In this document: positions 14,941 through 24,030 of the stretch, one piece after another | How the letters are laid out: each line of letters opens with the position of its first letter | How positions within the stretch are numbered: position 1 is the first letter of the stretch | DNA from: Flavobacterium tibetense | Lineage (GTDB): Bacteria; Bacteroidota; Bacteroidia; Flavobacteriales; Flavobacteriaceae | Length of the DNA stretch: 53,568 nucleotides | Reading direction: 5' to 3' | NCBI RefSeq assembly: GCF_003293845.1 | Contig: NZ_QLST01000015.1 | Span: 1 to 53,568, forward strand | Made by a program: the position numbers and the translations under genes | Notes under the pieces: model-generated | The model's database searches: none | What the model saw: the letters and a program-made list of their open reading frames with translations, nothing else | What the model was told of the DNA's origin: nothing

Positions 14941-15007
14941 TTTTTTATGACAAATTTAATGGTTTTGCGTTACAAAGATATCAAGTTAACGAAAAAACCT
15001 TTGCAAC

Positions 15008-15038
15008 TTTGCGAGCAGAAAATAAAAAACTACTTTTG
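15008..15038 (+). promoter_or_regulatory. Promoter of the BtuF-like gene
   Basis: TTTG at 15008-15011, 19 bases, then TACTTTTG at 15031-15038 match TTTG-N19-TAnnTTTG. Transcription would start only a few bases before the ATG at 15053, so no riboswitch fits in this leader. Confidence 0.75.
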
Positions 15039-15052
15039 CAAAAAACATTTTC

Positions 15053-16183
15053 ATGCGTCACTATTTCTTTTTAGTCGTTTTATTTTTTGGTTTTATCCAA
15101 TGCAAGCAATCGGAAAACAATTCAAATAGTGCATTGCATCCAAAAAACAGTATAGAAAATGCTAGCGGTTTTTCATTGCATCAATACGATGGTTTTTCTG
15201 TTATTACCGTAACTAATGCTTATCCAGAAGCACAAGAAAATTACCGCTACGTTTTGCATAAAAAAGGCATTCAAATTCCTGATAGTTTAAAGCAGTTTAC
15301 CGCAATTGAAGTCCCTATTCAAAAAATCATCGTTACCTCAACTACACACATTCCTTCATTAGAAATGTTGGGCGTTTTAGAAACTTTAGTTGCCTTTCCT
15401 AACACGGATTATATTTCTTCTGAAAAAGCCAGGAAACGTATTGATACAGGAAAAATTAGAGAAATTGGCAGCAATCAAAGTTTAAATACCGAAGTGATTT
15501 TTGATGTAGCACCTGATGTAATTATTGGGTTTAGCGTTGATGGCGATATGAAAACCTACCGAAACTTAGAGAAAAACGGCCAAACCATTCTATTCAATAG
15601 CGATTGGACAGAAAAACACCCATTAGGAAAAGCGGAATGGATCAAATTCTTTGGTGCTTTGTATGATTTAGACGAAAAAGCAGCAACAATTTTTAATACA
15701 ATCAAAAAAGATTACGAATCGGCCAAAGCTTTGGTTTCCAAAATAACTGCTAAACCGACCATTTTTGCGGGAGCTGTTTACAAAGATCAATGGTTTCTGC
15801 CACAAGGCGATAGTTGGGCAGCTTTTTTCTTAAACGAAGCACAAGGCAATTACCTTTGGAAAGAATCAAAAGGAACTGGAAGTTTGGCTTTGTCTTTCGA
15901 AACCGTTTTAGACCAAGCGCAAGATGCTGATTTTTGGATAGGTCCTGGACAATTCACTTCTATTGATGAAATTTTGAAAACCAATGCTAATTACCAATAT
16001 TTTAAAGCCGTAAAAAACAAAAACGTCTATTCTTTTAGTACCAAAAAAGGAAAAACAGGTGGCGTTATTTACTACGAATTAGCACCCAATCGTCCCGATT
16101 TAGTCATCAAAGATTTGATTAAAATTTTACATCCTGAAGTCTTACCCGATTATGAGTTGTTCTTTTTTGAGAAATTGAAGTAA
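15053..16183 (+). CDS. btuF: ABC-transporter substrate-binding lipoprotein, BtuF-like
   Basis: 376 residues with a lipoprotein signal ending at C17 (FGFIQC|KQS). It has the two-lobe layout of type III periplasmic binding proteins: IQKIIVTSTTHIPSLEMLGV, DTGKIREIGSNQSLNTEVIF, DVAPDVIIGFS, then the connecting helix and AKPTIFAGAVYKDQWFLPQG in the second lobe. Such proteins pass cobalamin or ferric chelates to an ABC importer. Cobalamin is favoured because the BtuB-like receptor with a B12 riboswitch is close by. The permease and ATPase genes are not in the window. Confidence 0.85.
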   Translation: MRHYFFLVVLFFGFIQCKQSENNSNSALHPKNSIENASGFSLHQYDGFSVITVTNAYPEAQENYRYVLHKKGIQIPDSLKQFTAIEVPIQKIIVTSTTHIPSLEMLGVLETLVAFPNTDYISSEKARKRIDTGKIREIGSNQSLNTEVIFDVAPDVIIGFSVDGDMKTYRNLEKNGQTILFNSDWTEKHPLGKAEWIKFFGALYDLDEKAATIFNTIKKDYESAKALVSKITAKPTIFAGAVYKDQWFLPQGDSWAAFFLNEAQGNYLWKESKGTGSLALSFETVLDQAQDADFWIGPGQFTSIDEILKTNANYQYFKAVKNKNVYSFSTKKGKTGGVIYYELAPNRPDLVIKDLIKILHPEVLPDYELFFFEKLK

Positions 16184-16443
16184 GCGAAGTTAAAACGAAT
16201 TGTTTTACTTGTTTTTAAACAAATAAGTTAGATACGTTCAACGGTGCTAGTTACCCAAAGTTTCACTATGTTTTGCACAAAATTACTCAAAGGTTAAAAT
16301 CTGCGACTCGAGACCTAAAGTCGAACAGACGAAGTAATCTGTGGTTATTACATACTATTAATTAAACATATAAGTCAGATAAGTTTAAACATCTATTGAT
16401 TACATTGATAAGTTCATAAAAAAAACGCTTTACAATGTGACAA

Positions 16444-16491
16444 ACTGCGACTGAAAACTGTGACTGAAAACTTCGACTATCAACTGAAAAC
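16444..16491. repeat. Short degenerate tandem repeat
   Basis: Units close to CTGCGACTGAAAA repeat as CTGCGACTGAAAA, CTGTGACTGAAAA and the longer CTTCGACTATCAACTGAAAA. It looks like simple intergenic repeat material, not a regulatory array. Confidence 0.6.
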
Positions 16492-16494
16492 TAA

Positions 16495-16522
16495 AAAAGC
16501 AACTCCATTTGAAGTTGCTTTT
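16495..16522 (-). terminator. Terminator of abgT
   Basis: AAAAGCAACT and AGTTGCTTTT form a 10-bp stem around an 8-base loop, 23 bases beyond the abgT stop. On the minus strand it ends in a T run. Confidence 0.85.
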
Positions 16523-16544
16523 GTGTTATGAATGACCAAAACTT

Positions 16545-18092
16545 TTAAGGTGTTGGGATGTATTCGTAAGTAGATTGTAATCCTAATGGAATTCCAATTG
16601 CCCAATAAACTAATAAGAAAATCGTCCATAAAACCATGAAGGCGATTGAGTATGGAATCATCATGGAAACTAGGGTGCCAATTCCTGTGCTTTTGACATA
16701 TTTCTGGCAGTAGACTACTACTAATGGGAAATAAGGCATTAATGGCGTTACGATATTAGAAACCGAATCACCTACTCTATAAGAAGCTTGAGTTAAGTCT
16801 GGTGAAATACCTAATTGCATTAACATAGGAACAAAAATTGGTGCAATTAACGCCCATTTTGCTGATGCTGAACCAATGAATAAGTTTACAAATGCCGTTA
16901 GCAATAGAATACCAACAATAGTAACTTCTGGTGCTAATGCCATTGCCTTTAATCCAGATGCGCCTTTTAAGGCTAATAAAGCTCCTAAATTTGACTTAGC
17001 AAATGCATCAATAAATAATGCACAGAAAAAAGCCATTACAATATAATAACTCATTCCGCTCATTGATTTTGTCATGCTATCAATAATATCTTTGGTTTTA
17101 CTAAAAGTTCCTGACATCATTCCGTATACTACGCCTGGGATTAAGAAAATGATAAAGATTAACGGTACAATAGAACGCATTAATGGTGCTGTAAATACAG
17201 CTAATTCACCTGTTTCGGCGCGTAAAGCTGAATCTGCTGGAATTGCCCAAAATAGTAATCCCAATAAACATATAAACATTACCAAACAAGAGATGATAAA
17301 TGCTTTCTTTTCTTTACTCGTCAATGCATCCATTTTAGGTTGCTCGTCTGGATTTACCTCAACGGCTACTTTTTGTAAACGCGGTTCTACAATTTTATCA
17401 GTAATATACCAACCTATTAAAACAATTAATAAAGTTGACGCTGATGTGAAAAACCAGTTATTTAGTGGATTCAATTGAATCGCTGGATCAATAATTTGTG
17501 CTGCAGATTGCGTAAAACCTTGTAATAAAGGATCAATTCCTGAAGGAATAAAATTAGCACTAAATCCGCCGGAAACTCCAGCAAAAGCAGCTGCAATTCC
17601 AGATAAAGGATGACGACCTGCGGCATAAAAAATAACACCACCCAATGGAATTACCAATACATAACCCGCATCGGTTGCTGTGTGGGAAACAATCGCAACC
17701 AAAATTAACATTGGCGTTAATAGTTTTTTAGGTGTCACACTTAACATCGATTTTAATCCAGCGTTGATGAAGCCTGCGTGTTCGGCTACTCCTACTCCTA
17801 GCATGGCTACTAAAACAATTCCAAGTGGTGCAAAACTGGTGAAAACCGTTACCATATTGGACAAAAAAGCTGCTAATGAAGCGCCACTTAATAAGTTAAT
17901 TACACCAATAGCTTCGCCCGAACGCGGGTCGATTTCGGTGAAGGTAAAATTGGAAAATATGGCTGAAAGTACCCAAATTAATAGCATTAAGCTGAAAAAC
18001 AAAATGGCGGGATCGGGTAGTTTATTTCCTTTTTTTTCGATAAAATCGAGGGCTTTGGTAACAAAACCTTTTTTAGTAGTTGTTTCTTCCAT
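16545..18092 (-). CDS. abgT: AbgT-family transporter
   Basis: 515 residues with about 12-13 hydrophobic segments. Family features include the start FIEKKGNKLPDPAILFFSLM, the hairpin segments SHTATDAGYVLVIPLGGVIF and GVSGGFSANFIPSGIDPLLQ, and the later half SASAKWALIAPIFVPMLMQL and VGDSVSNIVTPLMPYFPLVV. E. coli AbgT takes up p-aminobenzoyl-glutamate, a folate breakdown product; some relatives export sulfonamides and p-aminobenzoate. The substrate here is not known. It is a single gene with its own terminator, divergent from mnmE. Confidence 0.93.
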   Translation of the reverse strand: MEETTTKKGFVTKALDFIEKKGNKLPDPAILFFSLMLLIWVLSAIFSNFTFTEIDPRSGEAIGVINLLSGASLAAFLSNMVTVFTSFAPLGIVLVAMLGVGVAEHAGFINAGLKSMLSVTPKKLLTPMLILVAIVSHTATDAGYVLVIPLGGVIFYAAGRHPLSGIAAAFAGVSGGFSANFIPSGIDPLLQGFTQSAAQIIDPAIQLNPLNNWFFTSASTLLIVLIGWYITDKIVEPRLQKVAVEVNPDEQPKMDALTSKEKKAFIISCLVMFICLLGLLFWAIPADSALRAETGELAVFTAPLMRSIVPLIFIIFLIPGVVYGMMSGTFSKTKDIIDSMTKSMSGMSYYIVMAFFCALFIDAFAKSNLGALLALKGASGLKAMALAPEVTIVGILLLTAFVNLFIGSASAKWALIAPIFVPMLMQLGISPDLTQASYRVGDSVSNIVTPLMPYFPLVVVYCQKYVKSTGIGTLVSMMIPYSIAFMVLWTIFLLVYWAIGIPLGLQSTYEYIPTP

Positions 18093-18186
18093 GGTTAGTT
18101 TAATTTAGCGACTAAAATACTGCTTTTTCGTGAAAAACAACAACTTCTTGTTATCTTTGCGCTATTGATACCCAAATTTTTAGTTT

Positions 18187-19587
18187 ATGATTCCACAAGA
18201 AACCATTGTTGCATTGGCTACTCCATCGGGAGCGGGCGCTATTGCTATTATTCGACTATCTGGTACCCATGCTATTACGATTGCATCGGAAGTCTTTCAA
18301 TCGGTTTCTGGGAAGGATATTACGAAACAGAAAACGCACACGATTCATTTGGGACATATCTTAGATAATGGAAAAACTTACGACCAAGTATTACTTTCCA
18401 TTTTCAAAGGACCCAATTCGTATACAGGAGAAAATGTGGTGGAGATTTCTTGCCACGGTTCTACGTTTATACAACAACAGATTATTCAATTGTTGCTTCG
18501 TAAAGGAGCGAAAATGGCACAAGCAGGTGAATTTACTTTGCGTGCTTTTTTGAATGGGAAATTGGATTTATCCCAAGCGGAAGCGGTTGCTGATTTAATT
18601 GCTTCGGATAATGAGGCGAGTCACCAAATTGCGATGCAGCAAATGCGTGGTGGTTTTAGTAACGAGATTGCTAAACTTCGTGAAGAATTACTGAATTTCG
18701 CTTCCTTAATCGAATTAGAATTAGACTTTGCCGAAGAAGATGTAGAATTTGCTGATAGAACGGCGTTTCATGATTTAGTAGAGCGCATTGAATTTGTGTT
18801 GAAGCGTTTAATTGATTCGTTTGCAGTTGGAAACGTAATCAAAAACGGAATTCCGGTAGCGATTGTAGGTGAACCGAATGTTGGAAAATCGACTTTATTG
18901 AATGCGTTATTGAATGAAGAACGCGCCATTGTTTCGGACATTGCGGGAACGACTCGTGATACGATTGAAGATGAATTGGTAATAGAAGGAATTGGTTTTC
19001 GATTTATTGATACGGCTGGGATTCGTGAAACTAAAGATGTGGTGGAGAGTATCGGGATTCAGAAGACTTTTGAGAAGATTGAGCAAGCTCAAGTAGTAAT
19101 CCTTTTGCTTGATGCAAAAGAATTACAAGTTTCAGGTTTAAAGTTTCAGGTTGAAATCGAGAAAATTAAGAACAAATTTCCTCTTAAACCTCTTGTTGTT
19201 ATCCTAAACAAAGTTGATTTACTTACTACAGATGAAGTTGAAACCATTCGTCAAGAACTTGAAACCTTAAACTTGAAACTGATAACAATTTCTGCCAAAC
19301 AGAAAATTGGTATTGACGAACTTAAAAACACATTACTTTCTTTTGTGAACACCGGTGCGCTTAGAAACAACGAGACGATTGTGACCAATACCCGTCATTA
19401 TGATTCGTTATTAAAAGCTTTGGAAGAGATTCAGAAGGTGAAATGGGGCTTGGACTCAGGGATTTCTTCTGATTTGATGGCGATTGATATTCGCTCTGCT
19501 CTACACTACTTTGGTGAGATTACTGGGGAAGTTACTAATGATGAGTTACTTGGGAATATTTTTGCTAACTTTTGTATCGGGAAGTAA
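18187..19587 (+). CDS. mnmE: tRNA uridine-5-carboxymethylaminomethyl modification GTPase MnmE
   Basis: 466 residues. The N-terminal folate-binding domain starts IPQETIVALATPSGAGAIAI with SYTGENVVEISCHGS. The embedded G domain has GEPNVGKSTLLN (G1), AGTTRDTIED (G2), DTAGIRET (G3) and NKVD (G4), and the C-terminus ends with the conserved FCIGK. With MnmG it modifies U34 of several tRNAs. Between G3 and G4, residues about 313-325 (ELQVSGLKFQVEIEK) are encoded by copies of the TTTCAGGTTTAAAG-type repeat also seen in intergenic DNA here. A -7 box TATCTTTG lies at 18152-18159. Confidence 0.97.
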   Translation: MIPQETIVALATPSGAGAIAIIRLSGTHAITIASEVFQSVSGKDITKQKTHTIHLGHILDNGKTYDQVLLSIFKGPNSYTGENVVEISCHGSTFIQQQIIQLLLRKGAKMAQAGEFTLRAFLNGKLDLSQAEAVADLIASDNEASHQIAMQQMRGGFSNEIAKLREELLNFASLIELELDFAEEDVEFADRTAFHDLVERIEFVLKRLIDSFAVGNVIKNGIPVAIVGEPNVGKSTLLNALLNEERAIVSDIAGTTRDTIEDELVIEGIGFRFIDTAGIRETKDVVESIGIQKTFEKIEQAQVVILLLDAKELQVSGLKFQVEIEKIKNKFPLKPLVVILNKVDLLTTDEVETIRQELETLNLKLITISAKQKIGIDELKNTLLSFVNTGALRNNETIVTNTRHYDSLLKALEEIQKVKWGLDSGISSDLMAIDIRSALHYFGEITGEVTNDELLGNIFANFCIGK

Positions 19588-19802
19588 TTAACGTTACACT
19601 TGAACTGGCAATCCGATTTTTTTAACTACAAAGGGCACGACGAAGGCACAAAGTACACTAAGTTGGTTTTTAGGTTTAGGGTTGTAGACTTTACTACGTA
19701 AAGCAGATGCCTATTGTATTCTTTACAATGTTTAGAGGGATTTAAAAAAATAACGCAAAAGCGTTTGAAAAACTGTATTTTTGATACACAATTACACACC
19801 CA

Positions 19803-20801
19803 ATGGATTCACTAACACAAATCGCTCTCGGAATTGCTACTGCTGAACTCGTAGCTGGTAAAAAACTGGGCAATAAAACCTTTTTGTACGGCGCCATTTT
19901 GGGCACTATTCCCGATTTGGATATTGTAGTAGGAAAGTTTTTGAGTGATGTTGATGGTGTTGCTATTCACAGAGGTATTAGTCATTCCCTACTCTTTTTT
20001 GTGTTTTTGTCGCCTGTTTTGGGTAAGGTGATTTCTAAAATTGAAAAGAACACAATCAATTTTAAAGGTGCTACTTTATTGGCGTTTTGGTGTTTGCTTA
20101 CGCATGTTTTACTAGATGTATTTACGTCTTGGGGAACACAAGTGCTTTGGCCACTTCAATATCGATTTGCTTTGAAAACTATTTTTGTGATTGATCCTTT
20201 GTACACGATTCCGCTATTGATTTCGTTGGTTTTCGTGTGGAAAAATAAAGATTATTTGATTCGAAGAAAATATCTAATTCGAGGATTAGCTATTAGTTCT
20301 TCGTATTTACTTTTAACTTGTATTCTGAAACTTTTTGCGGTGTATCAATTCGAAAAAGCATTAGAGAATCAGCAGCTGACTTTTCAAGAATTAATTGTAA
20401 AACCTACTGCTTTCAATTGTATTCTTTGGAATGCAAATGTGGCTACTTCAGAAGGGTATTATTTAGCGGATTATTCCATGTTTGATTCACAGCCGATTCG
20501 TTTTACTTTTTATACCAAAAATCAGGAATTAGAACAAAAATTGGTGGATTCTCATGATTTTCAAGAATTGAGAAAGATTAGTGAAGGTTGGTATTTGATT
20601 ACGGAACAAAACAATCGCTTGTATTTTAACGATTTGCGCTTTGGTTTGTTGAGCGAAAATCCAGAAAATCCTCAGTTTGCTTTTAGTTACGAAATGATTC
20701 CCTTGTCTGATGGAATATATTGGGCAAAAGAAGTTCCAAAAGCGAAACGTGATGGCAAAACACTATTACAAAAAAATTTTACTCGAATTAAAGGCAATTA
20801 A
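19803..20801 (+). CDS. YdjM-like membrane protein (metal-dependent hydrolase family)
   Basis: 332 residues. The N-terminal 160 residues carry the YdjM/DUF457 pattern: MDSLTQIALGIATAELVAGK, TIPDLDIVVGKF, VAIHRGISHSLLF and LLTHVLLDVFTSWGTQ, with the conserved His and Asp residues next to membrane helices. A further helix (ISSSYLLLTCILKLFAVYQF) precedes a soluble C-terminal domain of about 130 residues facing one side of the membrane. The family is annotated as membrane-bound metal-dependent hydrolases, but the reaction is not established. The 2H phosphoesterase gene starts two bases after the stop, so they are cotranscribed. Confidence 0.85.
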   Translation: MDSLTQIALGIATAELVAGKKLGNKTFLYGAILGTIPDLDIVVGKFLSDVDGVAIHRGISHSLLFFVFLSPVLGKVISKIEKNTINFKGATLLAFWCLLTHVLLDVFTSWGTQVLWPLQYRFALKTIFVIDPLYTIPLLISLVFVWKNKDYLIRRKYLIRGLAISSSYLLLTCILKLFAVYQFEKALENQQLTFQELIVKPTAFNCILWNANVATSEGYYLADYSMFDSQPIRFTFYTKNQELEQKLVDSHDFQELRKISEGWYLITEQNNRLYFNDLRFGLLSENPENPQFAFSYEMIPLSDGIYWAKEVPKAKRDGKTLLQKNFTRIKGN

Positions 20802-20803
20802 TT

Positions 20804-21361
20804 ATGGCTAAGTATTCGGTAGTTTTTCATCCTTCAGATACTGTGATTGAAACAATAAGAGAATTTAAAGAACAATTGAGTACTAAAATTGGTTGGTATC
20901 CAAGTAAAAATTCTTTAGCACATGTAACCATTTGTGAGTTTGATTGTGATACAACTACTTATGAAACTATTAAAAGTAGAATAACTGCTTATTGTCACTA
21001 TCAAAAATGCTTTTCTGTAATTTTTAATGCCTTTGGAAATTACCCAAATGGTGCCTTTTTCATCGCTCCTGATACTGAAAGTAAAGCTAAAATGGTTGCA
21101 ATTATGAAGGAAATCCCAAAGCAAATTCAATTTCATGTCAATCACAAGAGTTCGGAACCGCATATTTCTATTGGAAGGCAGCTTAGTAAAGAACAATTAC
21201 AAATAGCTTATAGTTTGTTCAAAGAAGTGCACTTAGAATTTCTTTGTAACGGTATTACCATTCGAAAGTTTAATCCAGAACGAAAACAATACGATATAGT
21301 TGAAACTATTCCATTTAATGGTTCTGATGATACTGTTATAGGAAAATGGACCTTATTTTGA
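20804..21361 (+). CDS. 2H phosphoesterase, 2'-5' RNA ligase-like
   Basis: 185 residues. It has the two defining His-x-Ser/Thr motifs: HVTICEF (about 40-46) and HISIGRQ (about 124-130), separated as in 2H phosphoesterases. Family members act on 2'-5' linkages or cyclic phosphates in RNA or nucleotides; the substrate here is unknown. It is coupled to the upstream YdjM-like gene and ends three bases before the convergent gene. No signal peptide is present, so it is cytoplasmic. Confidence 0.82.
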   Translation: MAKYSVVFHPSDTVIETIREFKEQLSTKIGWYPSKNSLAHVTICEFDCDTTTYETIKSRITAYCHYQKCFSVIFNAFGNYPNGAFFIAPDTESKAKMVAIMKEIPKQIQFHVNHKSSEPHISIGRQLSKEQLQIAYSLFKEVHLEFLCNGITIRKFNPERKQYDIVETIPFNGSDDTVIGKWTLF

Positions 21362-21363
21362 TT

Positions 21364-21876
21364 TTATTCCTCCTCATCATCAAAATCTTCTAATCCTTCA
21401 AAAAAATCTTTAGGGTTAAACGGAATATCATCGTCGGGATCTTTATCATGAGCTGTAACGCCTGGTGGATTAAATAATCCCCAACGGTCAATGATGTAAT
21501 CCCAAGTATCAAAACTTGCTACCCAATCGATAAAAAGGAAACGAAATTCTTCAATGGTGTTGCGTAACAACGTAATATACTCTTTGTCTTTGATGTCGTC
21601 TTCGTATTCCAAACTTCCTGCACGTACCATCAATTCTCTAGCTGCTTTTCTGATAATAGCGGCATTTTCCATTTTTAAATCGTACAAACCAATACCATGT
21701 GCTCCCGCAATTTTGGCTGGAATAATCATGGCATCTTCCATCATAAACTTTACGGTGGTTTCTTGTAAAAACTCGTTGTCTTCTGGTACTATTTCTATTA
21801 AACCTCTAGTCAATTTGAAAATCTCTAAAGCTTTTTGATACAAAGGAAAATCCTCTAATTCATCTTTTCTTTTCAT
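21364..21876 (-). CDS. Uncharacterised helical acidic protein
   Basis: 170 residues, mostly helical, without signal peptide or membrane segment. Segments include PLYQKALEIFKLTRGLIEIV, KMENAAIIRKAARELMVRAG and YITLLRNTIEEFRFLFIDWV, consistent with a four-helix bundle; the tail is very acidic (DPDDDIPFNPKDFFEGLEDF and DDEEE). The start resembles the small four-helix (23S rRNA intervening-type) proteins, but the match is only a general one. It starts one base downstream of the methyltransferase stop and is therefore cotranscribed with it. No function can be assigned. Confidence 0.75.
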   Translation of the reverse strand: MKRKDELEDFPLYQKALEIFKLTRGLIEIVPEDNEFLQETTVKFMMEDAMIIPAKIAGAHGIGLYDLKMENAAIIRKAARELMVRAGSLEYEDDIKDKEYITLLRNTIEEFRFLFIDWVASFDTWDYIIDRWGLFNPPGVTAHDKDPDDDIPFNPKDFFEGLEDFDDEEE

Positions 21877-21877
21877 T

Positions 21878-23482
21878 TTATCCTTTTAATAAATTGATAC
21901 TTACGGTTGCATACTCCGTATTGGGAAATTTTTTAAAAAATTGTGCATCGGGTTGTAAGCCCGCTTCTCTTGCTACTTTATGTAAAACGTCAATTTCTAC
22001 AATATATTGGTCGGAAAATCCGTGTGTGACATCATAAGCGGTTGCAGCTGTTTTCCCAATGTTTTTTGCGGTAATTTCAGGAGCAATGGTATGCAATTCG
22101 ATAATTAGTAAACCAAATTGTTGTACGTATTTTGCCCACTTTTGAAAATATTCCAATAAATTATCTTCTACTTCATTGTTATCCAATTGTTTGCCTCTGA
22201 AGGAAAAAGCTCCTGTTGAAGCACTAATTCGGTTGGGATTCCTTTTTGCAGGTGTTTCCCAAATGCGGTTGTGATCTAAAAACGTACGCACATTCAATAA
22301 ATCGCTCAAGTTGATTTTATAATTTTCCGCTAAATCATGAGCCAGTTGGTCGGGATTACTGATGTCGCCCCAAATTACTTTTGCCCAAATATCCGCTTTA
22401 ATTAAATTGGCTCTGGTTACTTTCAAAGCCGCTTGGTTGTAATCGGCACCAACCAAAAATAACGGATGTTCTTCTAATAATTTCCCACGAAGCGTTTGTC
22501 TTTCAATAACTTCAAAAATGTGTTGCAAAAAAGCGCCATTTCCGCATCCCATATCTAAAATTCCTTTGGGTTGTTCTTGAATGGGTCGGTTAAAAATTTC
22601 AATGATAATTTCATCAATGACTTTGAAATACGTTGCATGAGCACCACCACTTCCCCAGACATTCATTTCTCTATTTACATGAATTTCTTCTTCCAAAGCT
22701 GATGTTGTTCGGATGCTATTGGGATTACCAAAAAGCAACTCTTTGGTACGCTTCAACATGGGTAAATAGGAAACCGTTACGCCATAAGCAGAAGCTCTCT
22801 TAGCAAAAAACAAACCTGTATCTGTGAATTGGTAATTGCCCTTATTTTCGGTAAACCAATCTAAAAAAACGAAAAAGTCTAGTATTTTCTTGAAAATTTC
22901 AGGTTCTTTATGAAATTCTTCTGGTCGGAATGAGGTTTCCATGAAATACTTGTGGAACATTCCTGTCATTCCTAAGCTTACTACTAATGGACCAACTAAA
23001 AATCCTTCTAGGTGTTTGTTGATTTGATATTCTAATGCATTCTGTTTAAAATTAGTAACATTTTGATTCTTAAACTGCTCAAAAAGATGTTCCAAATGAT
23101 GGAAATTATTGGAATTAATCTCAATTTCAGTAAAAATGTCACATTTTTCTAATACTTTGACTATGTCTTCATATTTGTTAAAAAGTGAAAAGGCAATTTG
23201 GCTATTTTTATTAGTCGTAATCGAAACTTCAGTTGTTGCGTTATCTACTTCGTAATTAAGAAATCCTTGCGAAGCTAATGCTCTTAAAGCTATATTCAAA
23301 TACCCTTGATTCGCTTGAAATTCTTGTGCTAAGTGCGAAACTGTAGCAGACTTTTTATCTAGAATAGTTTTTAAAATTCCGCTATTTTGTAAGGCAACGG
23401 CTATTGGTGCTACTACCAAACCATCTAAATGTCTAAATAGTGATTCTCTGAGTACGGGTTTTTCAATCATATTTTTTAGCAT
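21878..23482 (-). CDS. SAM-dependent methyltransferase with duplicated N-terminal module
   Basis: 534 residues (a start four codons in, at MIEKPVLRESLFR, is also possible). The C-terminal half is a class I methyltransferase: GILDMGCGNGAFLQHIFEVI, LVGADYNQAALKVTRANLIK, VIWGDISNP and LLIIELHTIAPEIT. The N-terminal half contains the same winged-helix-like unit twice: residues about 12-90 (LFRHLDGLVVAPIAVALQNSG) and about 150-240 (LEGFLVGPLVVSLGMTGMF). This recalls O-methyltransferase dimerisation domains and the AprA-type methyltransferases of polyketide pathways. The substrate is unknown. It is followed after one base by the helical acidic protein gene. Confidence 0.8.
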   Translation of the reverse strand: MLKNMIEKPVLRESLFRHLDGLVVAPIAVALQNSGILKTILDKKSATVSHLAQEFQANQGYLNIALRALASQGFLNYEVDNATTEVSITTNKNSQIAFSLFNKYEDIVKVLEKCDIFTEIEINSNNFHHLEHLFEQFKNQNVTNFKQNALEYQINKHLEGFLVGPLVVSLGMTGMFHKYFMETSFRPEEFHKEPEIFKKILDFFVFLDWFTENKGNYQFTDTGLFFAKRASAYGVTVSYLPMLKRTKELLFGNPNSIRTTSALEEEIHVNREMNVWGSGGAHATYFKVIDEIIIEIFNRPIQEQPKGILDMGCGNGAFLQHIFEVIERQTLRGKLLEEHPLFLVGADYNQAALKVTRANLIKADIWAKVIWGDISNPDQLAHDLAENYKINLSDLLNVRTFLDHNRIWETPAKRNPNRISASTGAFSFRGKQLDNNEVEDNLLEYFQKWAKYVQQFGLLIIELHTIAPEITAKNIGKTAATAYDVTHGFSDQYIVEIDVLHKVAREAGLQPDAQFFKKFPNTEYATVSINLLKG

Positions 23483-23543
23483 AGTTTAATAGTCTTGTTT
23501 CAAATTTACGTAAAAAATCAAGACGAAAACTAGTGATTTTTTT

Positions 23544-23757
23544 GTTTCAGGTTTCAAGTTTGTGGATTGTGGTTTCAAGTTTTGAAGTTGATTTTTGAAG
23601 TTGAACTTGTGCTTGCTTTTTTTTGTAGCACAAAGTCTCGCAAAGTTTTACACAGAGTTTCACGGAGTTTTCTTAAAGTGGTTTGTGTTGAGAGAGTTAC
23701 ACAGAGACGTTTCACTTTTGTTTCAAGTTGATTTTTGAACTTGAACTTGAACTTGTT
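23544..23757. repeat. Intergenic block of two degenerate repeat families
   Basis: Family 1 (TTTCAAGTT, TTGAACTTGAACTTG) occupies 23544-23615 and 23718-23757. A 22-base unit at 23728-23749 recurs with 21 of 22 matches at 23588-23609 and exactly inside a gene at 24359-24380. Family 2 (CACAAAGTCTCGCAAAG, CACAGAGTTTCACGGAG) lies at about 23629-23712, and a relative (GGCACAAAGTACACTA) occurs at about 19650. No gene is visible in this stretch. Confidence 0.75.
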
Positions 23758-23780
23758 TTTGATATATTGCAGTTAGCGAC

Positions 23781-24005
23781 TTATTCCGATTGGAAAATTT
23801 TCTGTTGTAAATGTTGTACTAAAATTTGGTATTTGCTTACTTCTACAAGCAACAAATCATCTGAAGTAGTGTCCAAAATAGCTTCAATGTGTTCTTGAAT
23901 GGATTGCAAACGATTATTTGCTTCTTTTAATTTTCTGATTGCCAACAAATCAATAACAGCTTGAATGTTGCGCTTTAATTGCTCAAAAGTAGTATTCTCA
24001 CCCAT
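23781..24005 (-). CDS. Small helical protein of unknown function
   Basis: 74 residues, almost entirely predicted helix with heptad-like spacing (FEQLKRNIQAVIDLLAIRKL, KEANNRLQSIQEHIEAILD, YQILVQHLQQKIFQSE). No signal or membrane segment. It follows the 192-residue gene at 24031 after 25 bases and is probably cotranscribed with it. It could be a short coiled-coil partner protein. No family is recognised; the reading frame is continuous and codon use matches the neighbours. Confidence 0.6.
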   Translation of the reverse strand: MGENTTFEQLKRNIQAVIDLLAIRKLKEANNRLQSIQEHIEAILDTTSDDLLLVEVSKYQILVQHLQQKIFQSE

Positions 24006-24030
24006 AAGTTTTCGTTTTAATTTGATACAA

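Larger units (their letters stand above)
16184..16544. other. Intergenic region without a gene
   Basis: 361 bases with no convincing frame on either strand. It contains a short degenerate repeat near its right end and the abgT terminator. The remainder (about 16184-16440) shows nothing recognisable. Confidence 0.7.

Noticed and set aside
14941..15052. Second cobalamin riboswitch before the BtuF-like gene
   Set aside because: No B12 box or GCCAGGAGACCTGCC segment is present, and the promoter leaves almost no leader.
16444..16491. Possible CRISPR-like short repeat
   Set aside because: Units are about 13-20 bases, degenerate and without spacers of regular length; no cas genes are near. No CRISPR array was seen anywhere in the window.
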